Of a stretch of DNA of 64,000 nucleotides, positions 35,386 to 46,019 are shown piece by piece. The notes beneath the pieces are model-generated. The model had not been told where the DNA came from, did not search any database, and saw only the letters and a list, made by a program, of their open reading frames with translations. The stretch comes from Pomphorhynchus laevis (Eukaryota; Acanthocephala; Palaeacanthocephala; Echinorhynchida; Pomphorhynchidae). How positions within the stretch are numbered: the stretch's first letter is position 1; each line of letters opens with the position of its first letter. The DNA lies in contig WNNJ02000329.1 in the NCBI GenBank assembly GCA_012934845.2, forward strand, positions 62,001 through 126,000, written 5' to 3'. Both the position numbers and the translations under genes were made by a program.

Positions 35386-37568
35386 CATAGTATATAATGT
35401 AATTCCAATATATTATAGTATATAGTATAATATATGTTTTAATAAGTAATATATCTTATATTTACAATACATATGATACTATAGTGTAATTATATTAAAT
35501 TATATTTATTATATTTATTTTTTTATATAGCATGTAATACAAACTAGTGCGATTTCAAATTAATGCGATTTCAAACTCGCATCTAGTAAAAGACGTTAAT
35601 TTCGTGAAAAACAAAGATTTTAAAAAGTTAATATAATAAATTAATATTATTAATTTTATTAATTTGTCTGACAAATGATAAGAGATACAAACCAATAGCT
35701 TTGATAATCCATTATAATCTAAATTTTGATTTATTTTGTAGCGTAACTTGTCTTTACTGTTGATCATTTGTTAAATCGTAGAATGATGATATAATTACAT
35801 TTTAATGTCAAATTAATATATTTCGCCCTAATTGAAAAATTCAATATTTACAGTCAAAATCAATTTCATTTTTAAATTTCGGATTTGAATTTTGTAAACA
35901 GCAATATTACATTTTCGCTTTATTACGGAAGTGGTTCTCAATTTTTTATATAATCCTATAATGTATTTAATATTATAATATATTAAATATAATATATTAT
36001 GTTTTAAATTATTGTTTTAATATATTTATACAACATAATTATGAAGGAGAACATAAATCTTGTTAAATATGTCAAATTATGATATAATAATATATCATAT
36101 TATGTCAAATCTTGTTAATATATGCTTTTTCACAAAGATTCAAAAGCTAATAGGGTTTCTGAAACCTGTCTGATTAACGAATCTAGTGGAAAAATAGAAT
36201 TACCTACTTCTATCGTAACAAGCTTTTATAAATATAATTTTTTAAACCGAACAACCTATACTTACTTGATAAATAATTAAACAATTAACTCTGATATATA
36301 TAAATCTTACCGATGTTTCTTTATAAATACGATATTCATAATTTTAGCGGTTATCGAAATTCGTTCTAGAAGCTCTTACCGTATTTTGAAAATCCTTTTC
36401 TCATCATCAATAATGAAAATTGCCAGCAATACAGAATTCAGCTTTCTCGTTTATAGTTGGAAATTGCCTGCAAAGCATTATGTTCGCATTACAATTAAAT
36501 TTAGTGCAATATGAAGCTGAAATACAGAATTGGAGAGAAGCAGATGAATTATAAATTCCAATAAATTCGAGATTCGCAGTCATCAAAGACTTTTCCTTGC
36601 ATATCACTATTTAATTTAGCTTCACATTAAAAAAGAGAGAAAGGTATTACGCTGGGATTGACAAATCTGAAAAGCCATATACGTGGAGACTAAAATGAAA
36701 TGTGTAGTGTTGCAGTGCATGATGAATATTACTAATTTTCCACGCAGAGAGTAAATATGGGATATTGGAAGCTTTAATTTAAGTTTTTGACAGATGAATG
36801 ATTTTAGATTTTCTATAAAGTGGTGTAAGTGCAGAATTATATAGACTTTGTGCTTGAAGCACCTTATATTGTGCCCGTATCGTTTGCTCCTTTAAATAAA
36901 AAATGAATAAAACTTGTAACGATGCGTCCCGAGAGATGCTTTTTCTGGATACATTTTCTGACATCTGGACAAAAATCGAACGAAAAATGTCTGTAGTTAT
37001 TGTATGCCCGAATGAACAAATTGTCATGCTCGTTTTGTTTAATTGAATGCAGTGCAAGTTAAAGAGGACTTTCTAAAAACTGTTTAACTCGTTGACCTCA
37101 TTAATTGACTACGTTTCTGTTCAGGTCAATATTTTTCTAAAAGTAGCTTATGAATTATGCACAAACTTTAATTAATTGTTCAATACATCCCAGTATGACA
37201 ACTGAATTTCCGCTGGGATTTTTAAAATTGTATTCTGTAATTGGTTCAACTTGACCTGAATGCATACCTACGGAAATACAAATGGATATTAACTGTTGCC
37301 TCTATTTTATCACTATTAATTAAATGCTGTATGTCGAACCTTAAATGAAAGGATATCGTAAAACTGAATATTTGCTCATTGTAAAATTATCGCTGAAATG
37401 ATTTATCGCTGAAATGCTCCCTTGTATTTACTTTGTCGACTGTTGGTTGTAGTAATACAATATGTGTAATGAAGCCGTTTCAATTCCTTTACTTGTATAT
37501 TAGGCAAACATACGATTCTGTACAAATTACTAGCATATTGAATTATTTGCAATCTGACCATATTGTAA
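35386..37568. other. No genes recognised
   Basis: Two minus-strand open frames (36407-36607, 36779-37057) lie in a somewhat less AT-rich segment (36350-37300). Neither shows a recognisable domain or splice pattern. Confidence 0.5.
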
Positions 37569-37713
37569 ATGCCCACTGTTCATGAATGCCCACTCTTCAT
37601 AAATGCACACTGTTCATGAATGCCCACTGTTCATGAATGCCCACTGTTCATGAATGCCCACTGTTCATGAATGCCCACTGTTCATGAATGCCAACTGTAC
37701 ATGAATGCCCACT
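37569..37713. repeat. 17-bp minisatellite, ~8.5 copies
   Basis: The unit ATGCCCACTGTTCATGA repeats head-to-tail with few substitutions, most at the two ends of the block (CTCTTCATA, CCAACTGTAC), so the interior was homogenised or expanded recently. Confidence 0.95.
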
Positions 37714-38395
37714 ATTTTTCTGAAATGTTTATTAAAATAAAAATTATCATAAAAATACAACTTGTTTGATGGCAAAGTGTGAAACGTTTATCAATAAATT
37801 TTCTGAAATGGTGCGAAACTGAAATAGTTCAATTACCTAACCAAGTACACTTTATTTAAATAAATAAAATTTTCAAAAAATTATGAAGTTGCCCATAAAC
37901 AATTATTTAAACTATTTTTTAAACATCTTTGGAAATAGATAAATAAATACAGAAGATGCAGTAAATCTAAATATCGACTCGAAATCCACAAACAAATAAA
38001 TTTCATAACGTGAAATTCAATTGTAAATTTAATTATTTTTATTCGAAAATAATTAAATATCTATTGCTTTTAAAAATTATTTTTAAAATTAAATTATCTT
38101 GTGATATTCAGTACTCTATCTAAATTTAAACTTTACGTTTTCCCAAAATGTTGTCTGTTTATTATTATTTTAGTATTGTAATTATTTATTATTATAATTC
38201 AGTATTAGAATTTAGAATTTCTTTAATGTTATCACTAAACACAAAGCACATATTTAAAAATGCCTTAATACGTTTAACAAATTGCGGAAAAGCGCGACTA
38301 TTAACTTCTATAAATTAATATATAATCAGTAAAGTTAAAAAAGTTAAATCAAATTTAGTTGATAAATTTCTACCATTTAATTTATTATCATTTAA
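37714..38395. other. No genes seen
   Basis: AT-rich filler before a PLE fragment. Confidence 0.5.
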
Positions 38396-38639
38396 TTTAT
38401 TATCATATAATATAAAATATAATACATTAAATAATGAAATTTTAAGAATTGCAACAATATGTAATGATATTGGCTTTCTTCAAAATCATTTAAATAATTT
38501 AATAGATACATATTTTAAACTAGGTTACTATAAAAATAACATCAAGCAGAAAATAGTAAAATATATAAATCAACACAATAATATAAAGAATAAATTTAAA
38601 CTCTTAAGTGGCAAATTTTTATGGATGGATAATAAATAA
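38396..38639 (+). mobile_element. PLE: C-terminal end of the RT frame
   Basis: Nearly identical to 28150-28386 (NIKYNTLNNEILRIATICND and onward), ending in the same WMDNK stop at 38637-38639. 5' truncation begins at a short repeated TTATCATTTAA run. Confidence 0.8.
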
Positions 38640-39020
38640 TATACTTTGTATTAGAATAAGATACTAGATAGTTATTTCAGAGGAAATACATCATTAGCAT
38701 GTATTTGGCCCCGCTGCTATGTTGAGGTAGAGGAGTTAGGGGCCGAAACCTGATAGCATAGCAGTTCCTCCTGATGACCTCTAATTCTTATTCTGATACA
38801 ACGTCTGTTATTTATTAGTCAATTCATAAAAATGACGTTTATTTTAAATTTTATTTTTTATTTTTTTATTTTTATTTTTTATTTTTTAACTTGATTTAAA
38901 TTATAGAAAATCTAAAAACAATTATTAATTTTATTATTTAATTATTAAATTTTGATTTAGCATTATTATGTTTTGTTTATTTTATAATTATATAACAATA
39001 CGTAGACTCAGTTAGCTGAT
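38640..39020 (+). mobile_element. PLE 3' module, best-preserved copy
   Basis: Complementary blocks in order: AAATAC (38684-38689)/GTATTT (38701-38706); GGCCCC (38707-38712)/GGGGCC (38739-38744); CTGCTATG (38714-38721)/CATAGCAG (38757-38764); GAGGA (38730-38734)/TCCTC (38766-38770). GAAAC lies at 38745-38749 and CTGATGA at 38771-38777. The last three helices interleave rather than nest, so the fold would be pseudoknotted, or helices alternate. The terminus CAGTTAGCTGATTTAATT leads straight into PLE coding-type sequence, indicating a head-to-tail junction. A role in RNA stability, processing or RT priming is an inference. Confidence 0.7.
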
Positions 39021-39283
39021 TTAATTAATTAATCATCGACCAAAAAAAGTATAAATTTAAAATCAGAAACAAAACTATACCTTATTATATAACTTATTAA
39101 ACATAACATAAATATCCAATAATACATAGGTTCATAAGTATATCTTTTAAATGAATATTAAAATATCATTCTGTTTATAGAAAATTAATTAATCTTATAT
39201 TCGAAAAAAGAAATACATAAATATGTTATAATAACTAAAACGCATATCTAACAAAAATTAAACCATCAAGTAAATATAAATAT
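39021..39283 (+). mobile_element. PLE sequence upstream of the RT core, decayed
   Basis: AT-rich DNA between the 3' terminus of one PLE and the RT frame of the next. Presumably N-terminal RT coding, but too eroded to translate with confidence. Confidence 0.4.
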
Positions 39284-39820
39284 ATGGATAAAATTGAATT
39301 AATAGAATCCTTTTATATTTTGATAAATCAAAATTATTCAAAGGTAGGGACATCTATATTTAGACAAATAAAAGGTGTTCCAATGGGTGGTAATAGTAGC
39401 CCAATTATAGCTGACTTTATTTTAAGCTTTATAGAATGTGAATTTGTTCATAACTGTGTAAAAACTAAATCTAAACAATATAAATATATGAAATATATGC
39501 TTCGATACATTGATGATACATGTGTATTTAATTCTAATAATTTTTATTCAATTAGTGAACAAATTTATCCAGAAAGCCTTGTTCTTAATAAAACCAATAT
39601 TAATGATAAAGAAAGTATATATCTTGATATGGACATTAAATTAACATCAATTAAAACTACTTTTAATCTATATCGTAAAGATGACATATTTAAATTCAAA
39701 ATAAACATATTTTTGCATGAGCATTCATGCAAACCGTATAATATTAAATATACAAAATTAAATAATGAAATTTTAAGAATTGCTATAACATGCAATGATA
39801 ATATAACTGTTAATAATTAA
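39284..39820 (+). mobile_element. PLE reverse-transcriptase palm/thumb, 178-codon frame
   Basis: The best-preserved RT core in the window. Motif B is QIKGVPMGGNSSPIIAD (residues ~28-44), motif C is RYIDDTCV with YIDD at ~75-78, and LDMDI follows at ~114-118. These are the catalytic palm of a Penelope-type RT; the two aspartates of YIDD would bind the metal ions. After the palm come IYPESLVLNK and RKDDIFKF, a wording I associate with the invertebrate PLE group whose GIY-YIG nuclease sits at the N terminus (Naiad-type). Motif A lies upstream and is not recognisable. The frame stops in the thumb, earlier than at 28386, so it is a truncated copy. AT-biased codons match the local DNA. Confidence 0.8.
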
Positions 39821-39889
39821 CTATTAAATAATATGAATTCAATAGCTGCGGGCTGGGATTCCTATAGGATACTTTCAAATACTAAATTA

Positions 39890-40090
39890 TTGTAACAGTA
39901 ACCAACCAAAGACCAGAGACAAATTGTTTATTTCGACAACATTTCGATCCTCACTTGGATATTTATCAAGTCCAATTATTGACCTTCCATCAGGAAGGTT
40001 GTAGTAGTCAGGGCGTATGGAATTAGAAGTCATGAAGGAAAGATTCTGTAAATAATTAAGCATCCTTAACAGGATCACCATTCCCGATTT
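39890..40090 (-). mobile_element. Retroelement tail fragment
   Basis: On the minus strand it contains CCAAGTGAGGATCGAAATG then TTGTCGAAATAAAC, typical of LINE/PLE tails, and shares about 65 bp (40016-40078) with 35250-35380 in the opposite orientation. The minus-strand open frame here is incidental. Confidence 0.5.
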
Positions 40091-40626
40091 ATCGATCTTT
40101 ATTATCTTATACTATATATAGTATATACTATATGTATATAGTATATAGTATGTGTACTGTATACTCTATAGAGTATATAGTATATGCTCGATTCAAACAC
40201 CTACCCAAAGATACGGAACGAATTGCTATTCGCAATCTCGAGCAATACCGATTCAAACGAAACTCTTAAGATTATATATATAGTATGTGTACTGTATTTC
40301 TGGTATTTCTTCAAACTAATATATATATAGAAAGTATCAATAGGGTTATATGAACCCCAGCTTGGGATCCTTGTTTTTGTCGGATTCATAAATATATCAA
40401 AATAGGTAAGTATATAAAATTAAACCAAGTTTTCTTTTGCAATTTATTTAAAAAAACGTTTTCGGGTTACCCCTTCATCAGTAGCACAATAGTAGAATAT
40501 TGTATTCTGACTACAATATTCTGATTGAATATTGTATTCGATACAATATTCTGATTGAAAGTATCACTAGGGTTATTTGAACCACAAACAATAAGAATAT
40601 TGTATTGTATAATACAATATTAATAA
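40091..40626. other. AT-rich with low-complexity runs and a tail motif
   Basis: TATA-rich runs at 40110-40190 and 40270-40340. At 40450-40485 the minus strand reads CTACTGATGAAGGGGTAACC then CGAAAACG, another CTGATGA-hairpin-CGAAA signature. Direct repeats around AATATTGTATTC occur at 40495-40560. Confidence 0.5.
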
Positions 40627-40673
40627 TATATAATATAATCGCAGATATAATATATCTGCGATTATATTATATA
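40627..40673. repeat. Perfect 47-bp palindrome
   Basis: 23-bp arms (ending CGCAGATATA) around a single A. It lies beside the inverted copy of the 361-bp repeat. Confidence 0.9.
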
Positions 40674-40689
40674 GATACATTATATATAT

Positions 40690-41015
40690 GTAGATGTTGC
40701 CAAAAACCGGAGTTTGATTACATGCAGAGCAGACTGCCTTATTACTCCTAGACGAGCTGATGGTAGCCGGCAGCACTCATCAGTAGAGTAAACTACCATC
40801 AGTCGTTTTGGCTGCCATGTGATCAAAGACAACTCCAAAAATTCCTCCTTAGACTCCTTAGATTGATAGCCTTCTTAGTCTATCAATGTGCTTTCCGGAT
40901 TATTCTAATTTTATTCGGCAGGAATTTTAATTGGTGTCGTTGCTAGCTTTCTCACAGGATCCCCTTAGAGGATACATTTTTATAATTTGGAGCTTATTAG
41001 GGCCGGAGCACATGT
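40690..41015 (-). repeat. R361 repeat, inverted single copy
   Basis: Read on the minus strand it follows the tandem units at 43241-43935: GGATCCTGTGAGAAAGC, CCTGCCGAATAAAATTAG, GATCACATGGCAGCC, the CTGATGGTAG/CTACCATCAG helix, CTACTGATGAGTGCTGCC, and TCAAACTCCGG at the end. Its 5' side also carries the unit-to-unit junction wording (GGAGCACA..., GTATCC...), so it too derives from a tandem array. A local hairpin ATTGATAG/CTATCAAT has replaced part of the middle. No open frame or RNA-polymerase-III box is convincing. Confidence 0.7.
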
Positions 41016-41519
41016 CGTTAAATCTGATACCAAATTTAACGACAGCAATTTTGCATTTGAATCTACAATTCTAAAAATATATGAAAGCATCCATTGAAGG
41101 ATCTCCAAGGCGCTTTAACTGCTCAATCACCTTAACTCACAACATGTAATTTTTAACCTGAAATACTGGTACGAGTGAACACGCGTTTATAATATTTTTC
41201 CTTATAACATCGTAACTACAGTTTACTCGATGATGAGATAATTTTTACTCTTCATATCTTCGGCAAGTAAGATCATATGACTATTTACATACCGATAATA
41301 AACTATCCTCTACTCAAGGAGGCTAGATTTTAGGGAACATACAATGAAAGAATGTTTAAATCATTTAAAACATTTAAATTTCAAAACATTTTTTATAATT
41401 TTTAAAGAAGTACGCAGCTATTCCACAAAGTAAACATTTCCGCCAAAATACTTAATCTCAACAATCGAACTAACTAAACACAAATGAGCACACACCCACT
41501 CATACACAGGTTTACGAAT
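41016..41519. other. No genes recognised
   Basis: Somewhat less AT-rich, possibly the decayed 5' part of the LINE that follows. Confidence 0.4.
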
Positions 41520-42480
41520 CAACTTATTATGGTAGCTCACTTTCGTTTAAACAGCGAGCCTTTTGAAAGCTTAGATTATGAAATCAACTTTTACCGTCTC
41601 TACTGAAGTTCATACAGTTGTTTTCAACATGTTTAATACTAATAGCAAAACTTTCGATGTTTTCGTTGACTTCGTCAAAACTATTGACAGTCAACCATTT
41701 ATCGAAAAGCTTTACACACAATTCGGCATCATAGGATACTTGTTAAAAATATTGCAGATGGTTTATATTCCAAATAAATAACGAATATTTAACAAAGTAA
41801 ATATTATCGCCCCTCAATAAACCGATACTAAGCAGATCAACTCAACCACTCCTTTTTCTTTCATCATATCCTTCCTAGAACATCTTCCATCTCCGAACGT
41901 TATCCTTTCACTTTAAAAGTCATATATTTCGCCGACGACTTAATAATAGTTTATAATTCAGCCTCAACGACCCAACTTATACGGGATCGGCTTCGCAAAT
42001 GTTGCGCTCAAAAGAACCAAAATTGAATACAATTAAAATCAAAATCTTTAAATTCCGTTAAAGTGAACATATTAAACAGCCAACATACAAACTCGTATAA
42101 TCATCTTGGTTTGCACTTGACCATGAAGCTTGTAAAATGTTGACTACCACACACTCTTTCAGCAACTTATCTAACCTATCCTTACAATGTGATATTGAAT
42201 TCTTTAGTCACGCTAGAATATGTTCTAACATTAACCTTTAAAACATTTTGGATCGAATTTTACACTCGAAATTTTAAGCAGTTTGACTCGTACAAATTGT
42301 GGTATTTGTCAAAAATATGCTTGGTTTTCAGCTAAAGTTCATTTGACTGAGCATATACTTCTATAACACCGTTATCCTTCAACTTTCATTAGCATTAAGG
42401 CCTTTCAGAAACTTTAATTTCAAGAACATTTCAAATAGTGGTTTAATAAACTCAATAACGTCGATCCTGAAATTATGAAA
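41520..42480 (+). mobile_element. LINE (CR1/Jockey-like) reverse-transcriptase remnant
   Basis: The frame 41578-41781 reads VFVDFVKTIDSQPFIEKLYT then GIIGYLLKILQMVY. This is RT motif A with the following helix (consensus near FIDFKKAFD...LLxKL...GI). In a different frame at 41916 onward comes LKVIYFADDLIIVYNSAS then TTQLIRDRLRKCC, the catalytic FADD box (motif C) and its usual downstream helix. The two blocks have the spacing and order of a LINE RT palm with motif B lost between them. Many stops and at least one frame change separate them, so it is long dead. Sequence around 42390-42480 recurs, altered, at 42770-42940. Confidence 0.7.
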
Positions 42481-42769
42481 GCCAATAGGATTTTCATACC
42501 AATATGGAGAAAATCCGAAACAACTAAGAGATTATTCATAGTTCGAGCCAACATATATGCCTATTTATCATAATAAAATCTGGAAAAAACGTTTATTTGT
42601 TCATAATCGCTTAGATTCTTGTCGTTGAGAATATTGTACAGTTCAATTGCCATCTATTTATCATGTATTCAATTAGTTCATATTCTTAACCATACCTACA
42701 GGAAAATTTGATGGATTATTACTTTCCTATAAATCTTACAGTCTCTTTTGATAAGATTTTTTTATGTGT
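42481..42769 (+). mobile_element. LINE 3' region, decayed
   Basis: Likely continuation of the LINE 3' of the RT, judging by the repeated block on either side. No protein motif survives. Confidence 0.35.
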
Positions 42770-43065
42770 AGGACTTTCTGAGCAGAAAGGCTGTTGGGTG
42801 ATTTTTCAATAAATTCGTATCAGATTATCATAAATAATCTAAAATTTCAAGAACATTCCAAACAGGCGTTTAATAAACGCCTGTTTGATAAATCTAGATC
42901 GACGTTTAATAAACGTCGATCTAGAAACCATGAAATACACTATAAAGCTATTTAATTTTACTTGAACGATCAACTAAAAATAGCTGATCGTTATAGATAT
43001 TAAAAACTAGTATAAGTATCTTGTAGTTCACATACCAAAAAACTGCAGCCTATTGGCTGCAGTGG
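42770..43065. repeat. Cluster of consecutive hairpins, two perfect
   Basis: Six hairpins in a row: CTTTCTG/CAGAAAG (42774-42789), AGATTA/TAATCT (42822-42840), a 27-nt perfect palindrome (42860-42886), a 33-nt perfect palindrome (42893-42925), AACGATCA.../...TGATCGTT (near 42964-42991) and CTGCAGCC/GGCTGCAG (near 43044-43063). The two perfect ones share the core CGTTTAATAAACG and each has a 1-nt centre. The surrounding text is a second copy of the LINE block at 42390-42480. Confidence 0.8.
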
Positions 43066-43240
43066 ACCTTTTTAATAAATTAGTCTTAGATAATATTAAA
43101 ATATTATTAATTATAAATTTTGTTATAATAAATATTATTATCTTCTAAAGTTGTCTAAATTTCAAAAAATTTAACATCCTTCAGTGAATTGTATAATTAT
43201 ACATTGAAAGTGTACACAGTGTATATTATATCCTCAAAAG
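43066..43240. other. AT-rich spacer
   Basis: Nothing recognised. Confidence 0.5.
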
Positions 43241-43935
43241 ATTCTGTGAGAAAGCAAGCAGCGACAGCAATTAAAATTCCTGCCGAATAAAATTAGGATG
43301 ATCCGGAAAGCACGTTGTTAGTTTAAAGAGGCTATGCCCATGCTACTACGTTAGCAAATTCTCGGAGATGCCTTTTAAATATATCACAAGGCAGCCGAAA
43401 CGACTGATGGTAGTTCTCCCTACTGATGAGTGATGCAGGCTACCATCAGATCGTCTAGGAGTGATAAGGAAGTCTGTTCTGCATGTAATCGAACTCCGGT
43501 TTTTGGCAAAATTTACAATTATGAAACTGAAGCTTTTTAGCTCCCGGAGCACAGTTTTACACATTCTACGATTAAATTATAAAAACGTATCCGACAAAGG
43601 GATCCTGTGAGAAAGCAAGCAGCGACAGCAATTAAAATTCCTGCCGAATAAAATTAGGATGATCCGGAAAGCACGTTGTTAGTTTAAAGAGGCTATGCCC
43701 ATGCTACTACGTTAGCAAATTCTCGGAGATGCCTTTTTAATATATCACAAGGCAGCCGAAACGACTGATGGTAGTTCACCCTACTGATGAGTGCTGCCGG
43801 CTACCATCAGATCGTCTAAGAGTGATAACGAAGTCTGCTCTGCTTGTAATCGAACTCCGGCTTTGGCAAAATTTTTGATTATAAAACTGTAGTTGTAAGC
43901 TCCCGGAGCACAGTGTGAACAATTCTTTTCTTAAA
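43241..43935 (+). repeat. R361: two direct tandem copies, period 361 bp
   Basis: Copy one (43245-43605) and copy two (43606-43935) align almost throughout, starting TGTGAGAAAGCAAGCAGCGA. Copy two holds GGCAGC (43751-43756), GAAAC (43758-43762), CTGATGGTAG (43765-43774), CTGATGA (43784-43790), GCTGCC (43793-43798) and CTACCATCAG (43801-43810). GGCAGC pairs with GCTGCC and CTGATGGTAG with CTACCATCAG, which interleave. Copy one has lost part of the first helix (GTGATGCAGG). The 72-codon minus-strand frame is incidental. The structure suggests a short non-autonomous element, or a PLE end, kept as tandem dimers. Confidence 0.8.
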
Positions 43936-44219
43936 TTATATATATATTTATCAGATAACTGAGTATACGTATTTTATAATAAATATAAATAAAAATAAAG
44001 ATATTCACTATACAGAAAAAATAGTTATAAATTAATTTAAATTAATTTATATTATTATAATTGATAATTCACCAAATTAGCATAACTTTCAATCCCATAA
44101 ATTGTCCTTTTATAATCAGATTTGAGATGATACGTTTTGTGCTTTGGAGACGGCGATTATCAAACAAAAATATAATAAGTTAAATTGCCAGAAACTAAAA
44201 CTATTTTGCTGCGTTTTAT

Positions 44220-45310
44220 TAAAAAATGAATATCGTCTCAGTTGCTCAGATAACTGTGTATACGTACTTTATATATACAAATAGAAATAAAGATAAATAA
44301 TAAATAATTATATAAGATTTTATACAATTTATATTTATATAAAGTCGAAATTTAAAATTTAAAATGAAATTCAATTTTTATGACTTGACTAAGAAATAAC
44401 ATACTATGTATAAGAATAATGATTATAGGTCATATGGAGGAACTGCTAAGTTATCATGTTTCGGCTCGTATTCCTCGACCCAACATATCAGCGGGGTCAA
44501 ATACGCGCTAAGACGTATTTTCCCTGATGAAATTTAATTATTATTTGATGATAATAAAATGAATGACGATGGACATGAACCATCGCAAAAGTAACGAATT
44601 ATTTAGATTGTTGTTTGCACTATAATATCGAAAGATATCTTTAGATTAAAAATAAAATCTACAAAGTTGATTTAATCTAAAGTTATAAATTTGAAACGCA
44701 CTTTATTATTCAATGGCTTATGAGATCAGCTAACATGCTAATGACGTATTTCCTCTGATGAAATTTGATTATCTAGTATCATAAATACAAAGTATATTAT
44801 TTATTATTTATAAAAATAAGATTAACTAATAAGATTATACAATTATATTTATACCAAGTAAGAATTTAAAATTAAAATTTAAATAGTCAATTTTTATAAA
44901 TTGACTAATAAATAACATACGATGTATAAGAATAAGGATTAGATGTTATCAGGTTTCGGCCCCTATTCCTCGACCCATAACGACGGGGCCAAATACATGC
45001 TGATGACGTATTTCCTCTGATGAAATTTGATTATCTAGTATCATAAATACAAAGTATATTATTTATTATTTATAAAAATAAGATTAACTAATAAGATTAT
45101 ACAATTATATTTATACCAAGTAAGAATTTAAAATTAAAATTTAAATAGTCAATTTTTATAAATTGACTAATAAATAACATACGATGTATAAGAATAAGGA
45201 TTAGATGTTATCAGGTTTCGGCCCCTATTCCTCGACCAATAGCAACGGGTCCAAATACATGCTAATGACGTATTTCCTCTGATGAAATTTTATTATCTGG
45301 TGTATTTTAT
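44220..45310 (-). mobile_element. PLE 3' tails, including a 262-bp head-to-tail array
   Basis: A first tail (44220-44540) ends in ATAACTGTGTATACG. Two almost identical 262-bp units follow (44752-45013 and 45014-45275), each containing GGTTTCGGCCCCTATTCCTC and AAATACATGCTRATGACGTA, then a final partial module leading into coding-tail-like sequence (TACAAAGCATATTGTTTACC) near 45320. Each unit is a complete module without RT sequence. Confidence 0.8.
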
Positions 45311-46019
45311 TCTAATACAAAGCATATTGTTTACCATCCATCCATAATTTTTTTACTTAATAGTTTTAATTTATTTTAAATAATAAGTTGTTGAAGTAAA
45401 AATGTAGAGTAGAAATATTAAGTGTACAAATACCTTATTAGTTGTCCATAATTGCTTATATCACTACGATTTTACACCAATTACACTTTAAAAAGCATTT
45501 TCTTTGTCTTTTTTGCTTAAATACGTAGATTAAAGACAATTTTATCAATTTTACATAAAACTAAAAAGAAGCAACGGTTTATTTATTTTAGATAAGCAAG
45601 TTTTGTGTTGCTTGGTGGTGTAAATAAAATTGCATAAATTAGTCTAAACCTATATCAAACAAAAATGTCATGGAAGCGTTTTTCGATTTAACCTATTTAT
45701 TTACATATTCCTAGTTGATTTTTATCAAGTAGATTTCAAAAGCTATTATTTACTTGAAAAATTTATTTTCACGTAGATCCTTGTAAAGAGTGCAGCCCGA
45801 CATATCTGACACACACTTGCTGCCTCAGTCCATTATCTAATTAAAGTATTAAAACATATATATAAATTAAAACATTATCTAATCATAAACACATTAAAAA
45901 TACAATTGTGTGCAAAATAAAGAATAAAATATCGTGGTGAAGTATTTCGATGTCAAATAAACTGAAAGCAAACGATAATTCGTACATCGTTCATTTCCAA
46001 AATACAGTCTAAACTCTGG
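45311..46019. other. No genes recognised
   Basis: AT-rich. The PLE coding tail fades out within the first 80 bp. Confidence 0.5.

Noticed and set aside
37569-37713. CRISPR-like array
   Set aside because: Units are directly adjacent 17-bp repeats without unique spacers, and the context is a eukaryotic genome.
43840-43862. AATCGAACTCCGG as the B box of a tRNA-derived SINE
   Set aside because: The match to the B-box consensus is partial and no A box lies at the right distance on the corresponding strand.
44985-45020. ATGCTGATGACG...CTGATGAAATT on the plus strand as a hammerhead core
   Set aside because: No stem II can form between CTGATGA and GAAA; the text is better explained as the AAATAC/GTATTT hairpin of the module read on its opposite strand.
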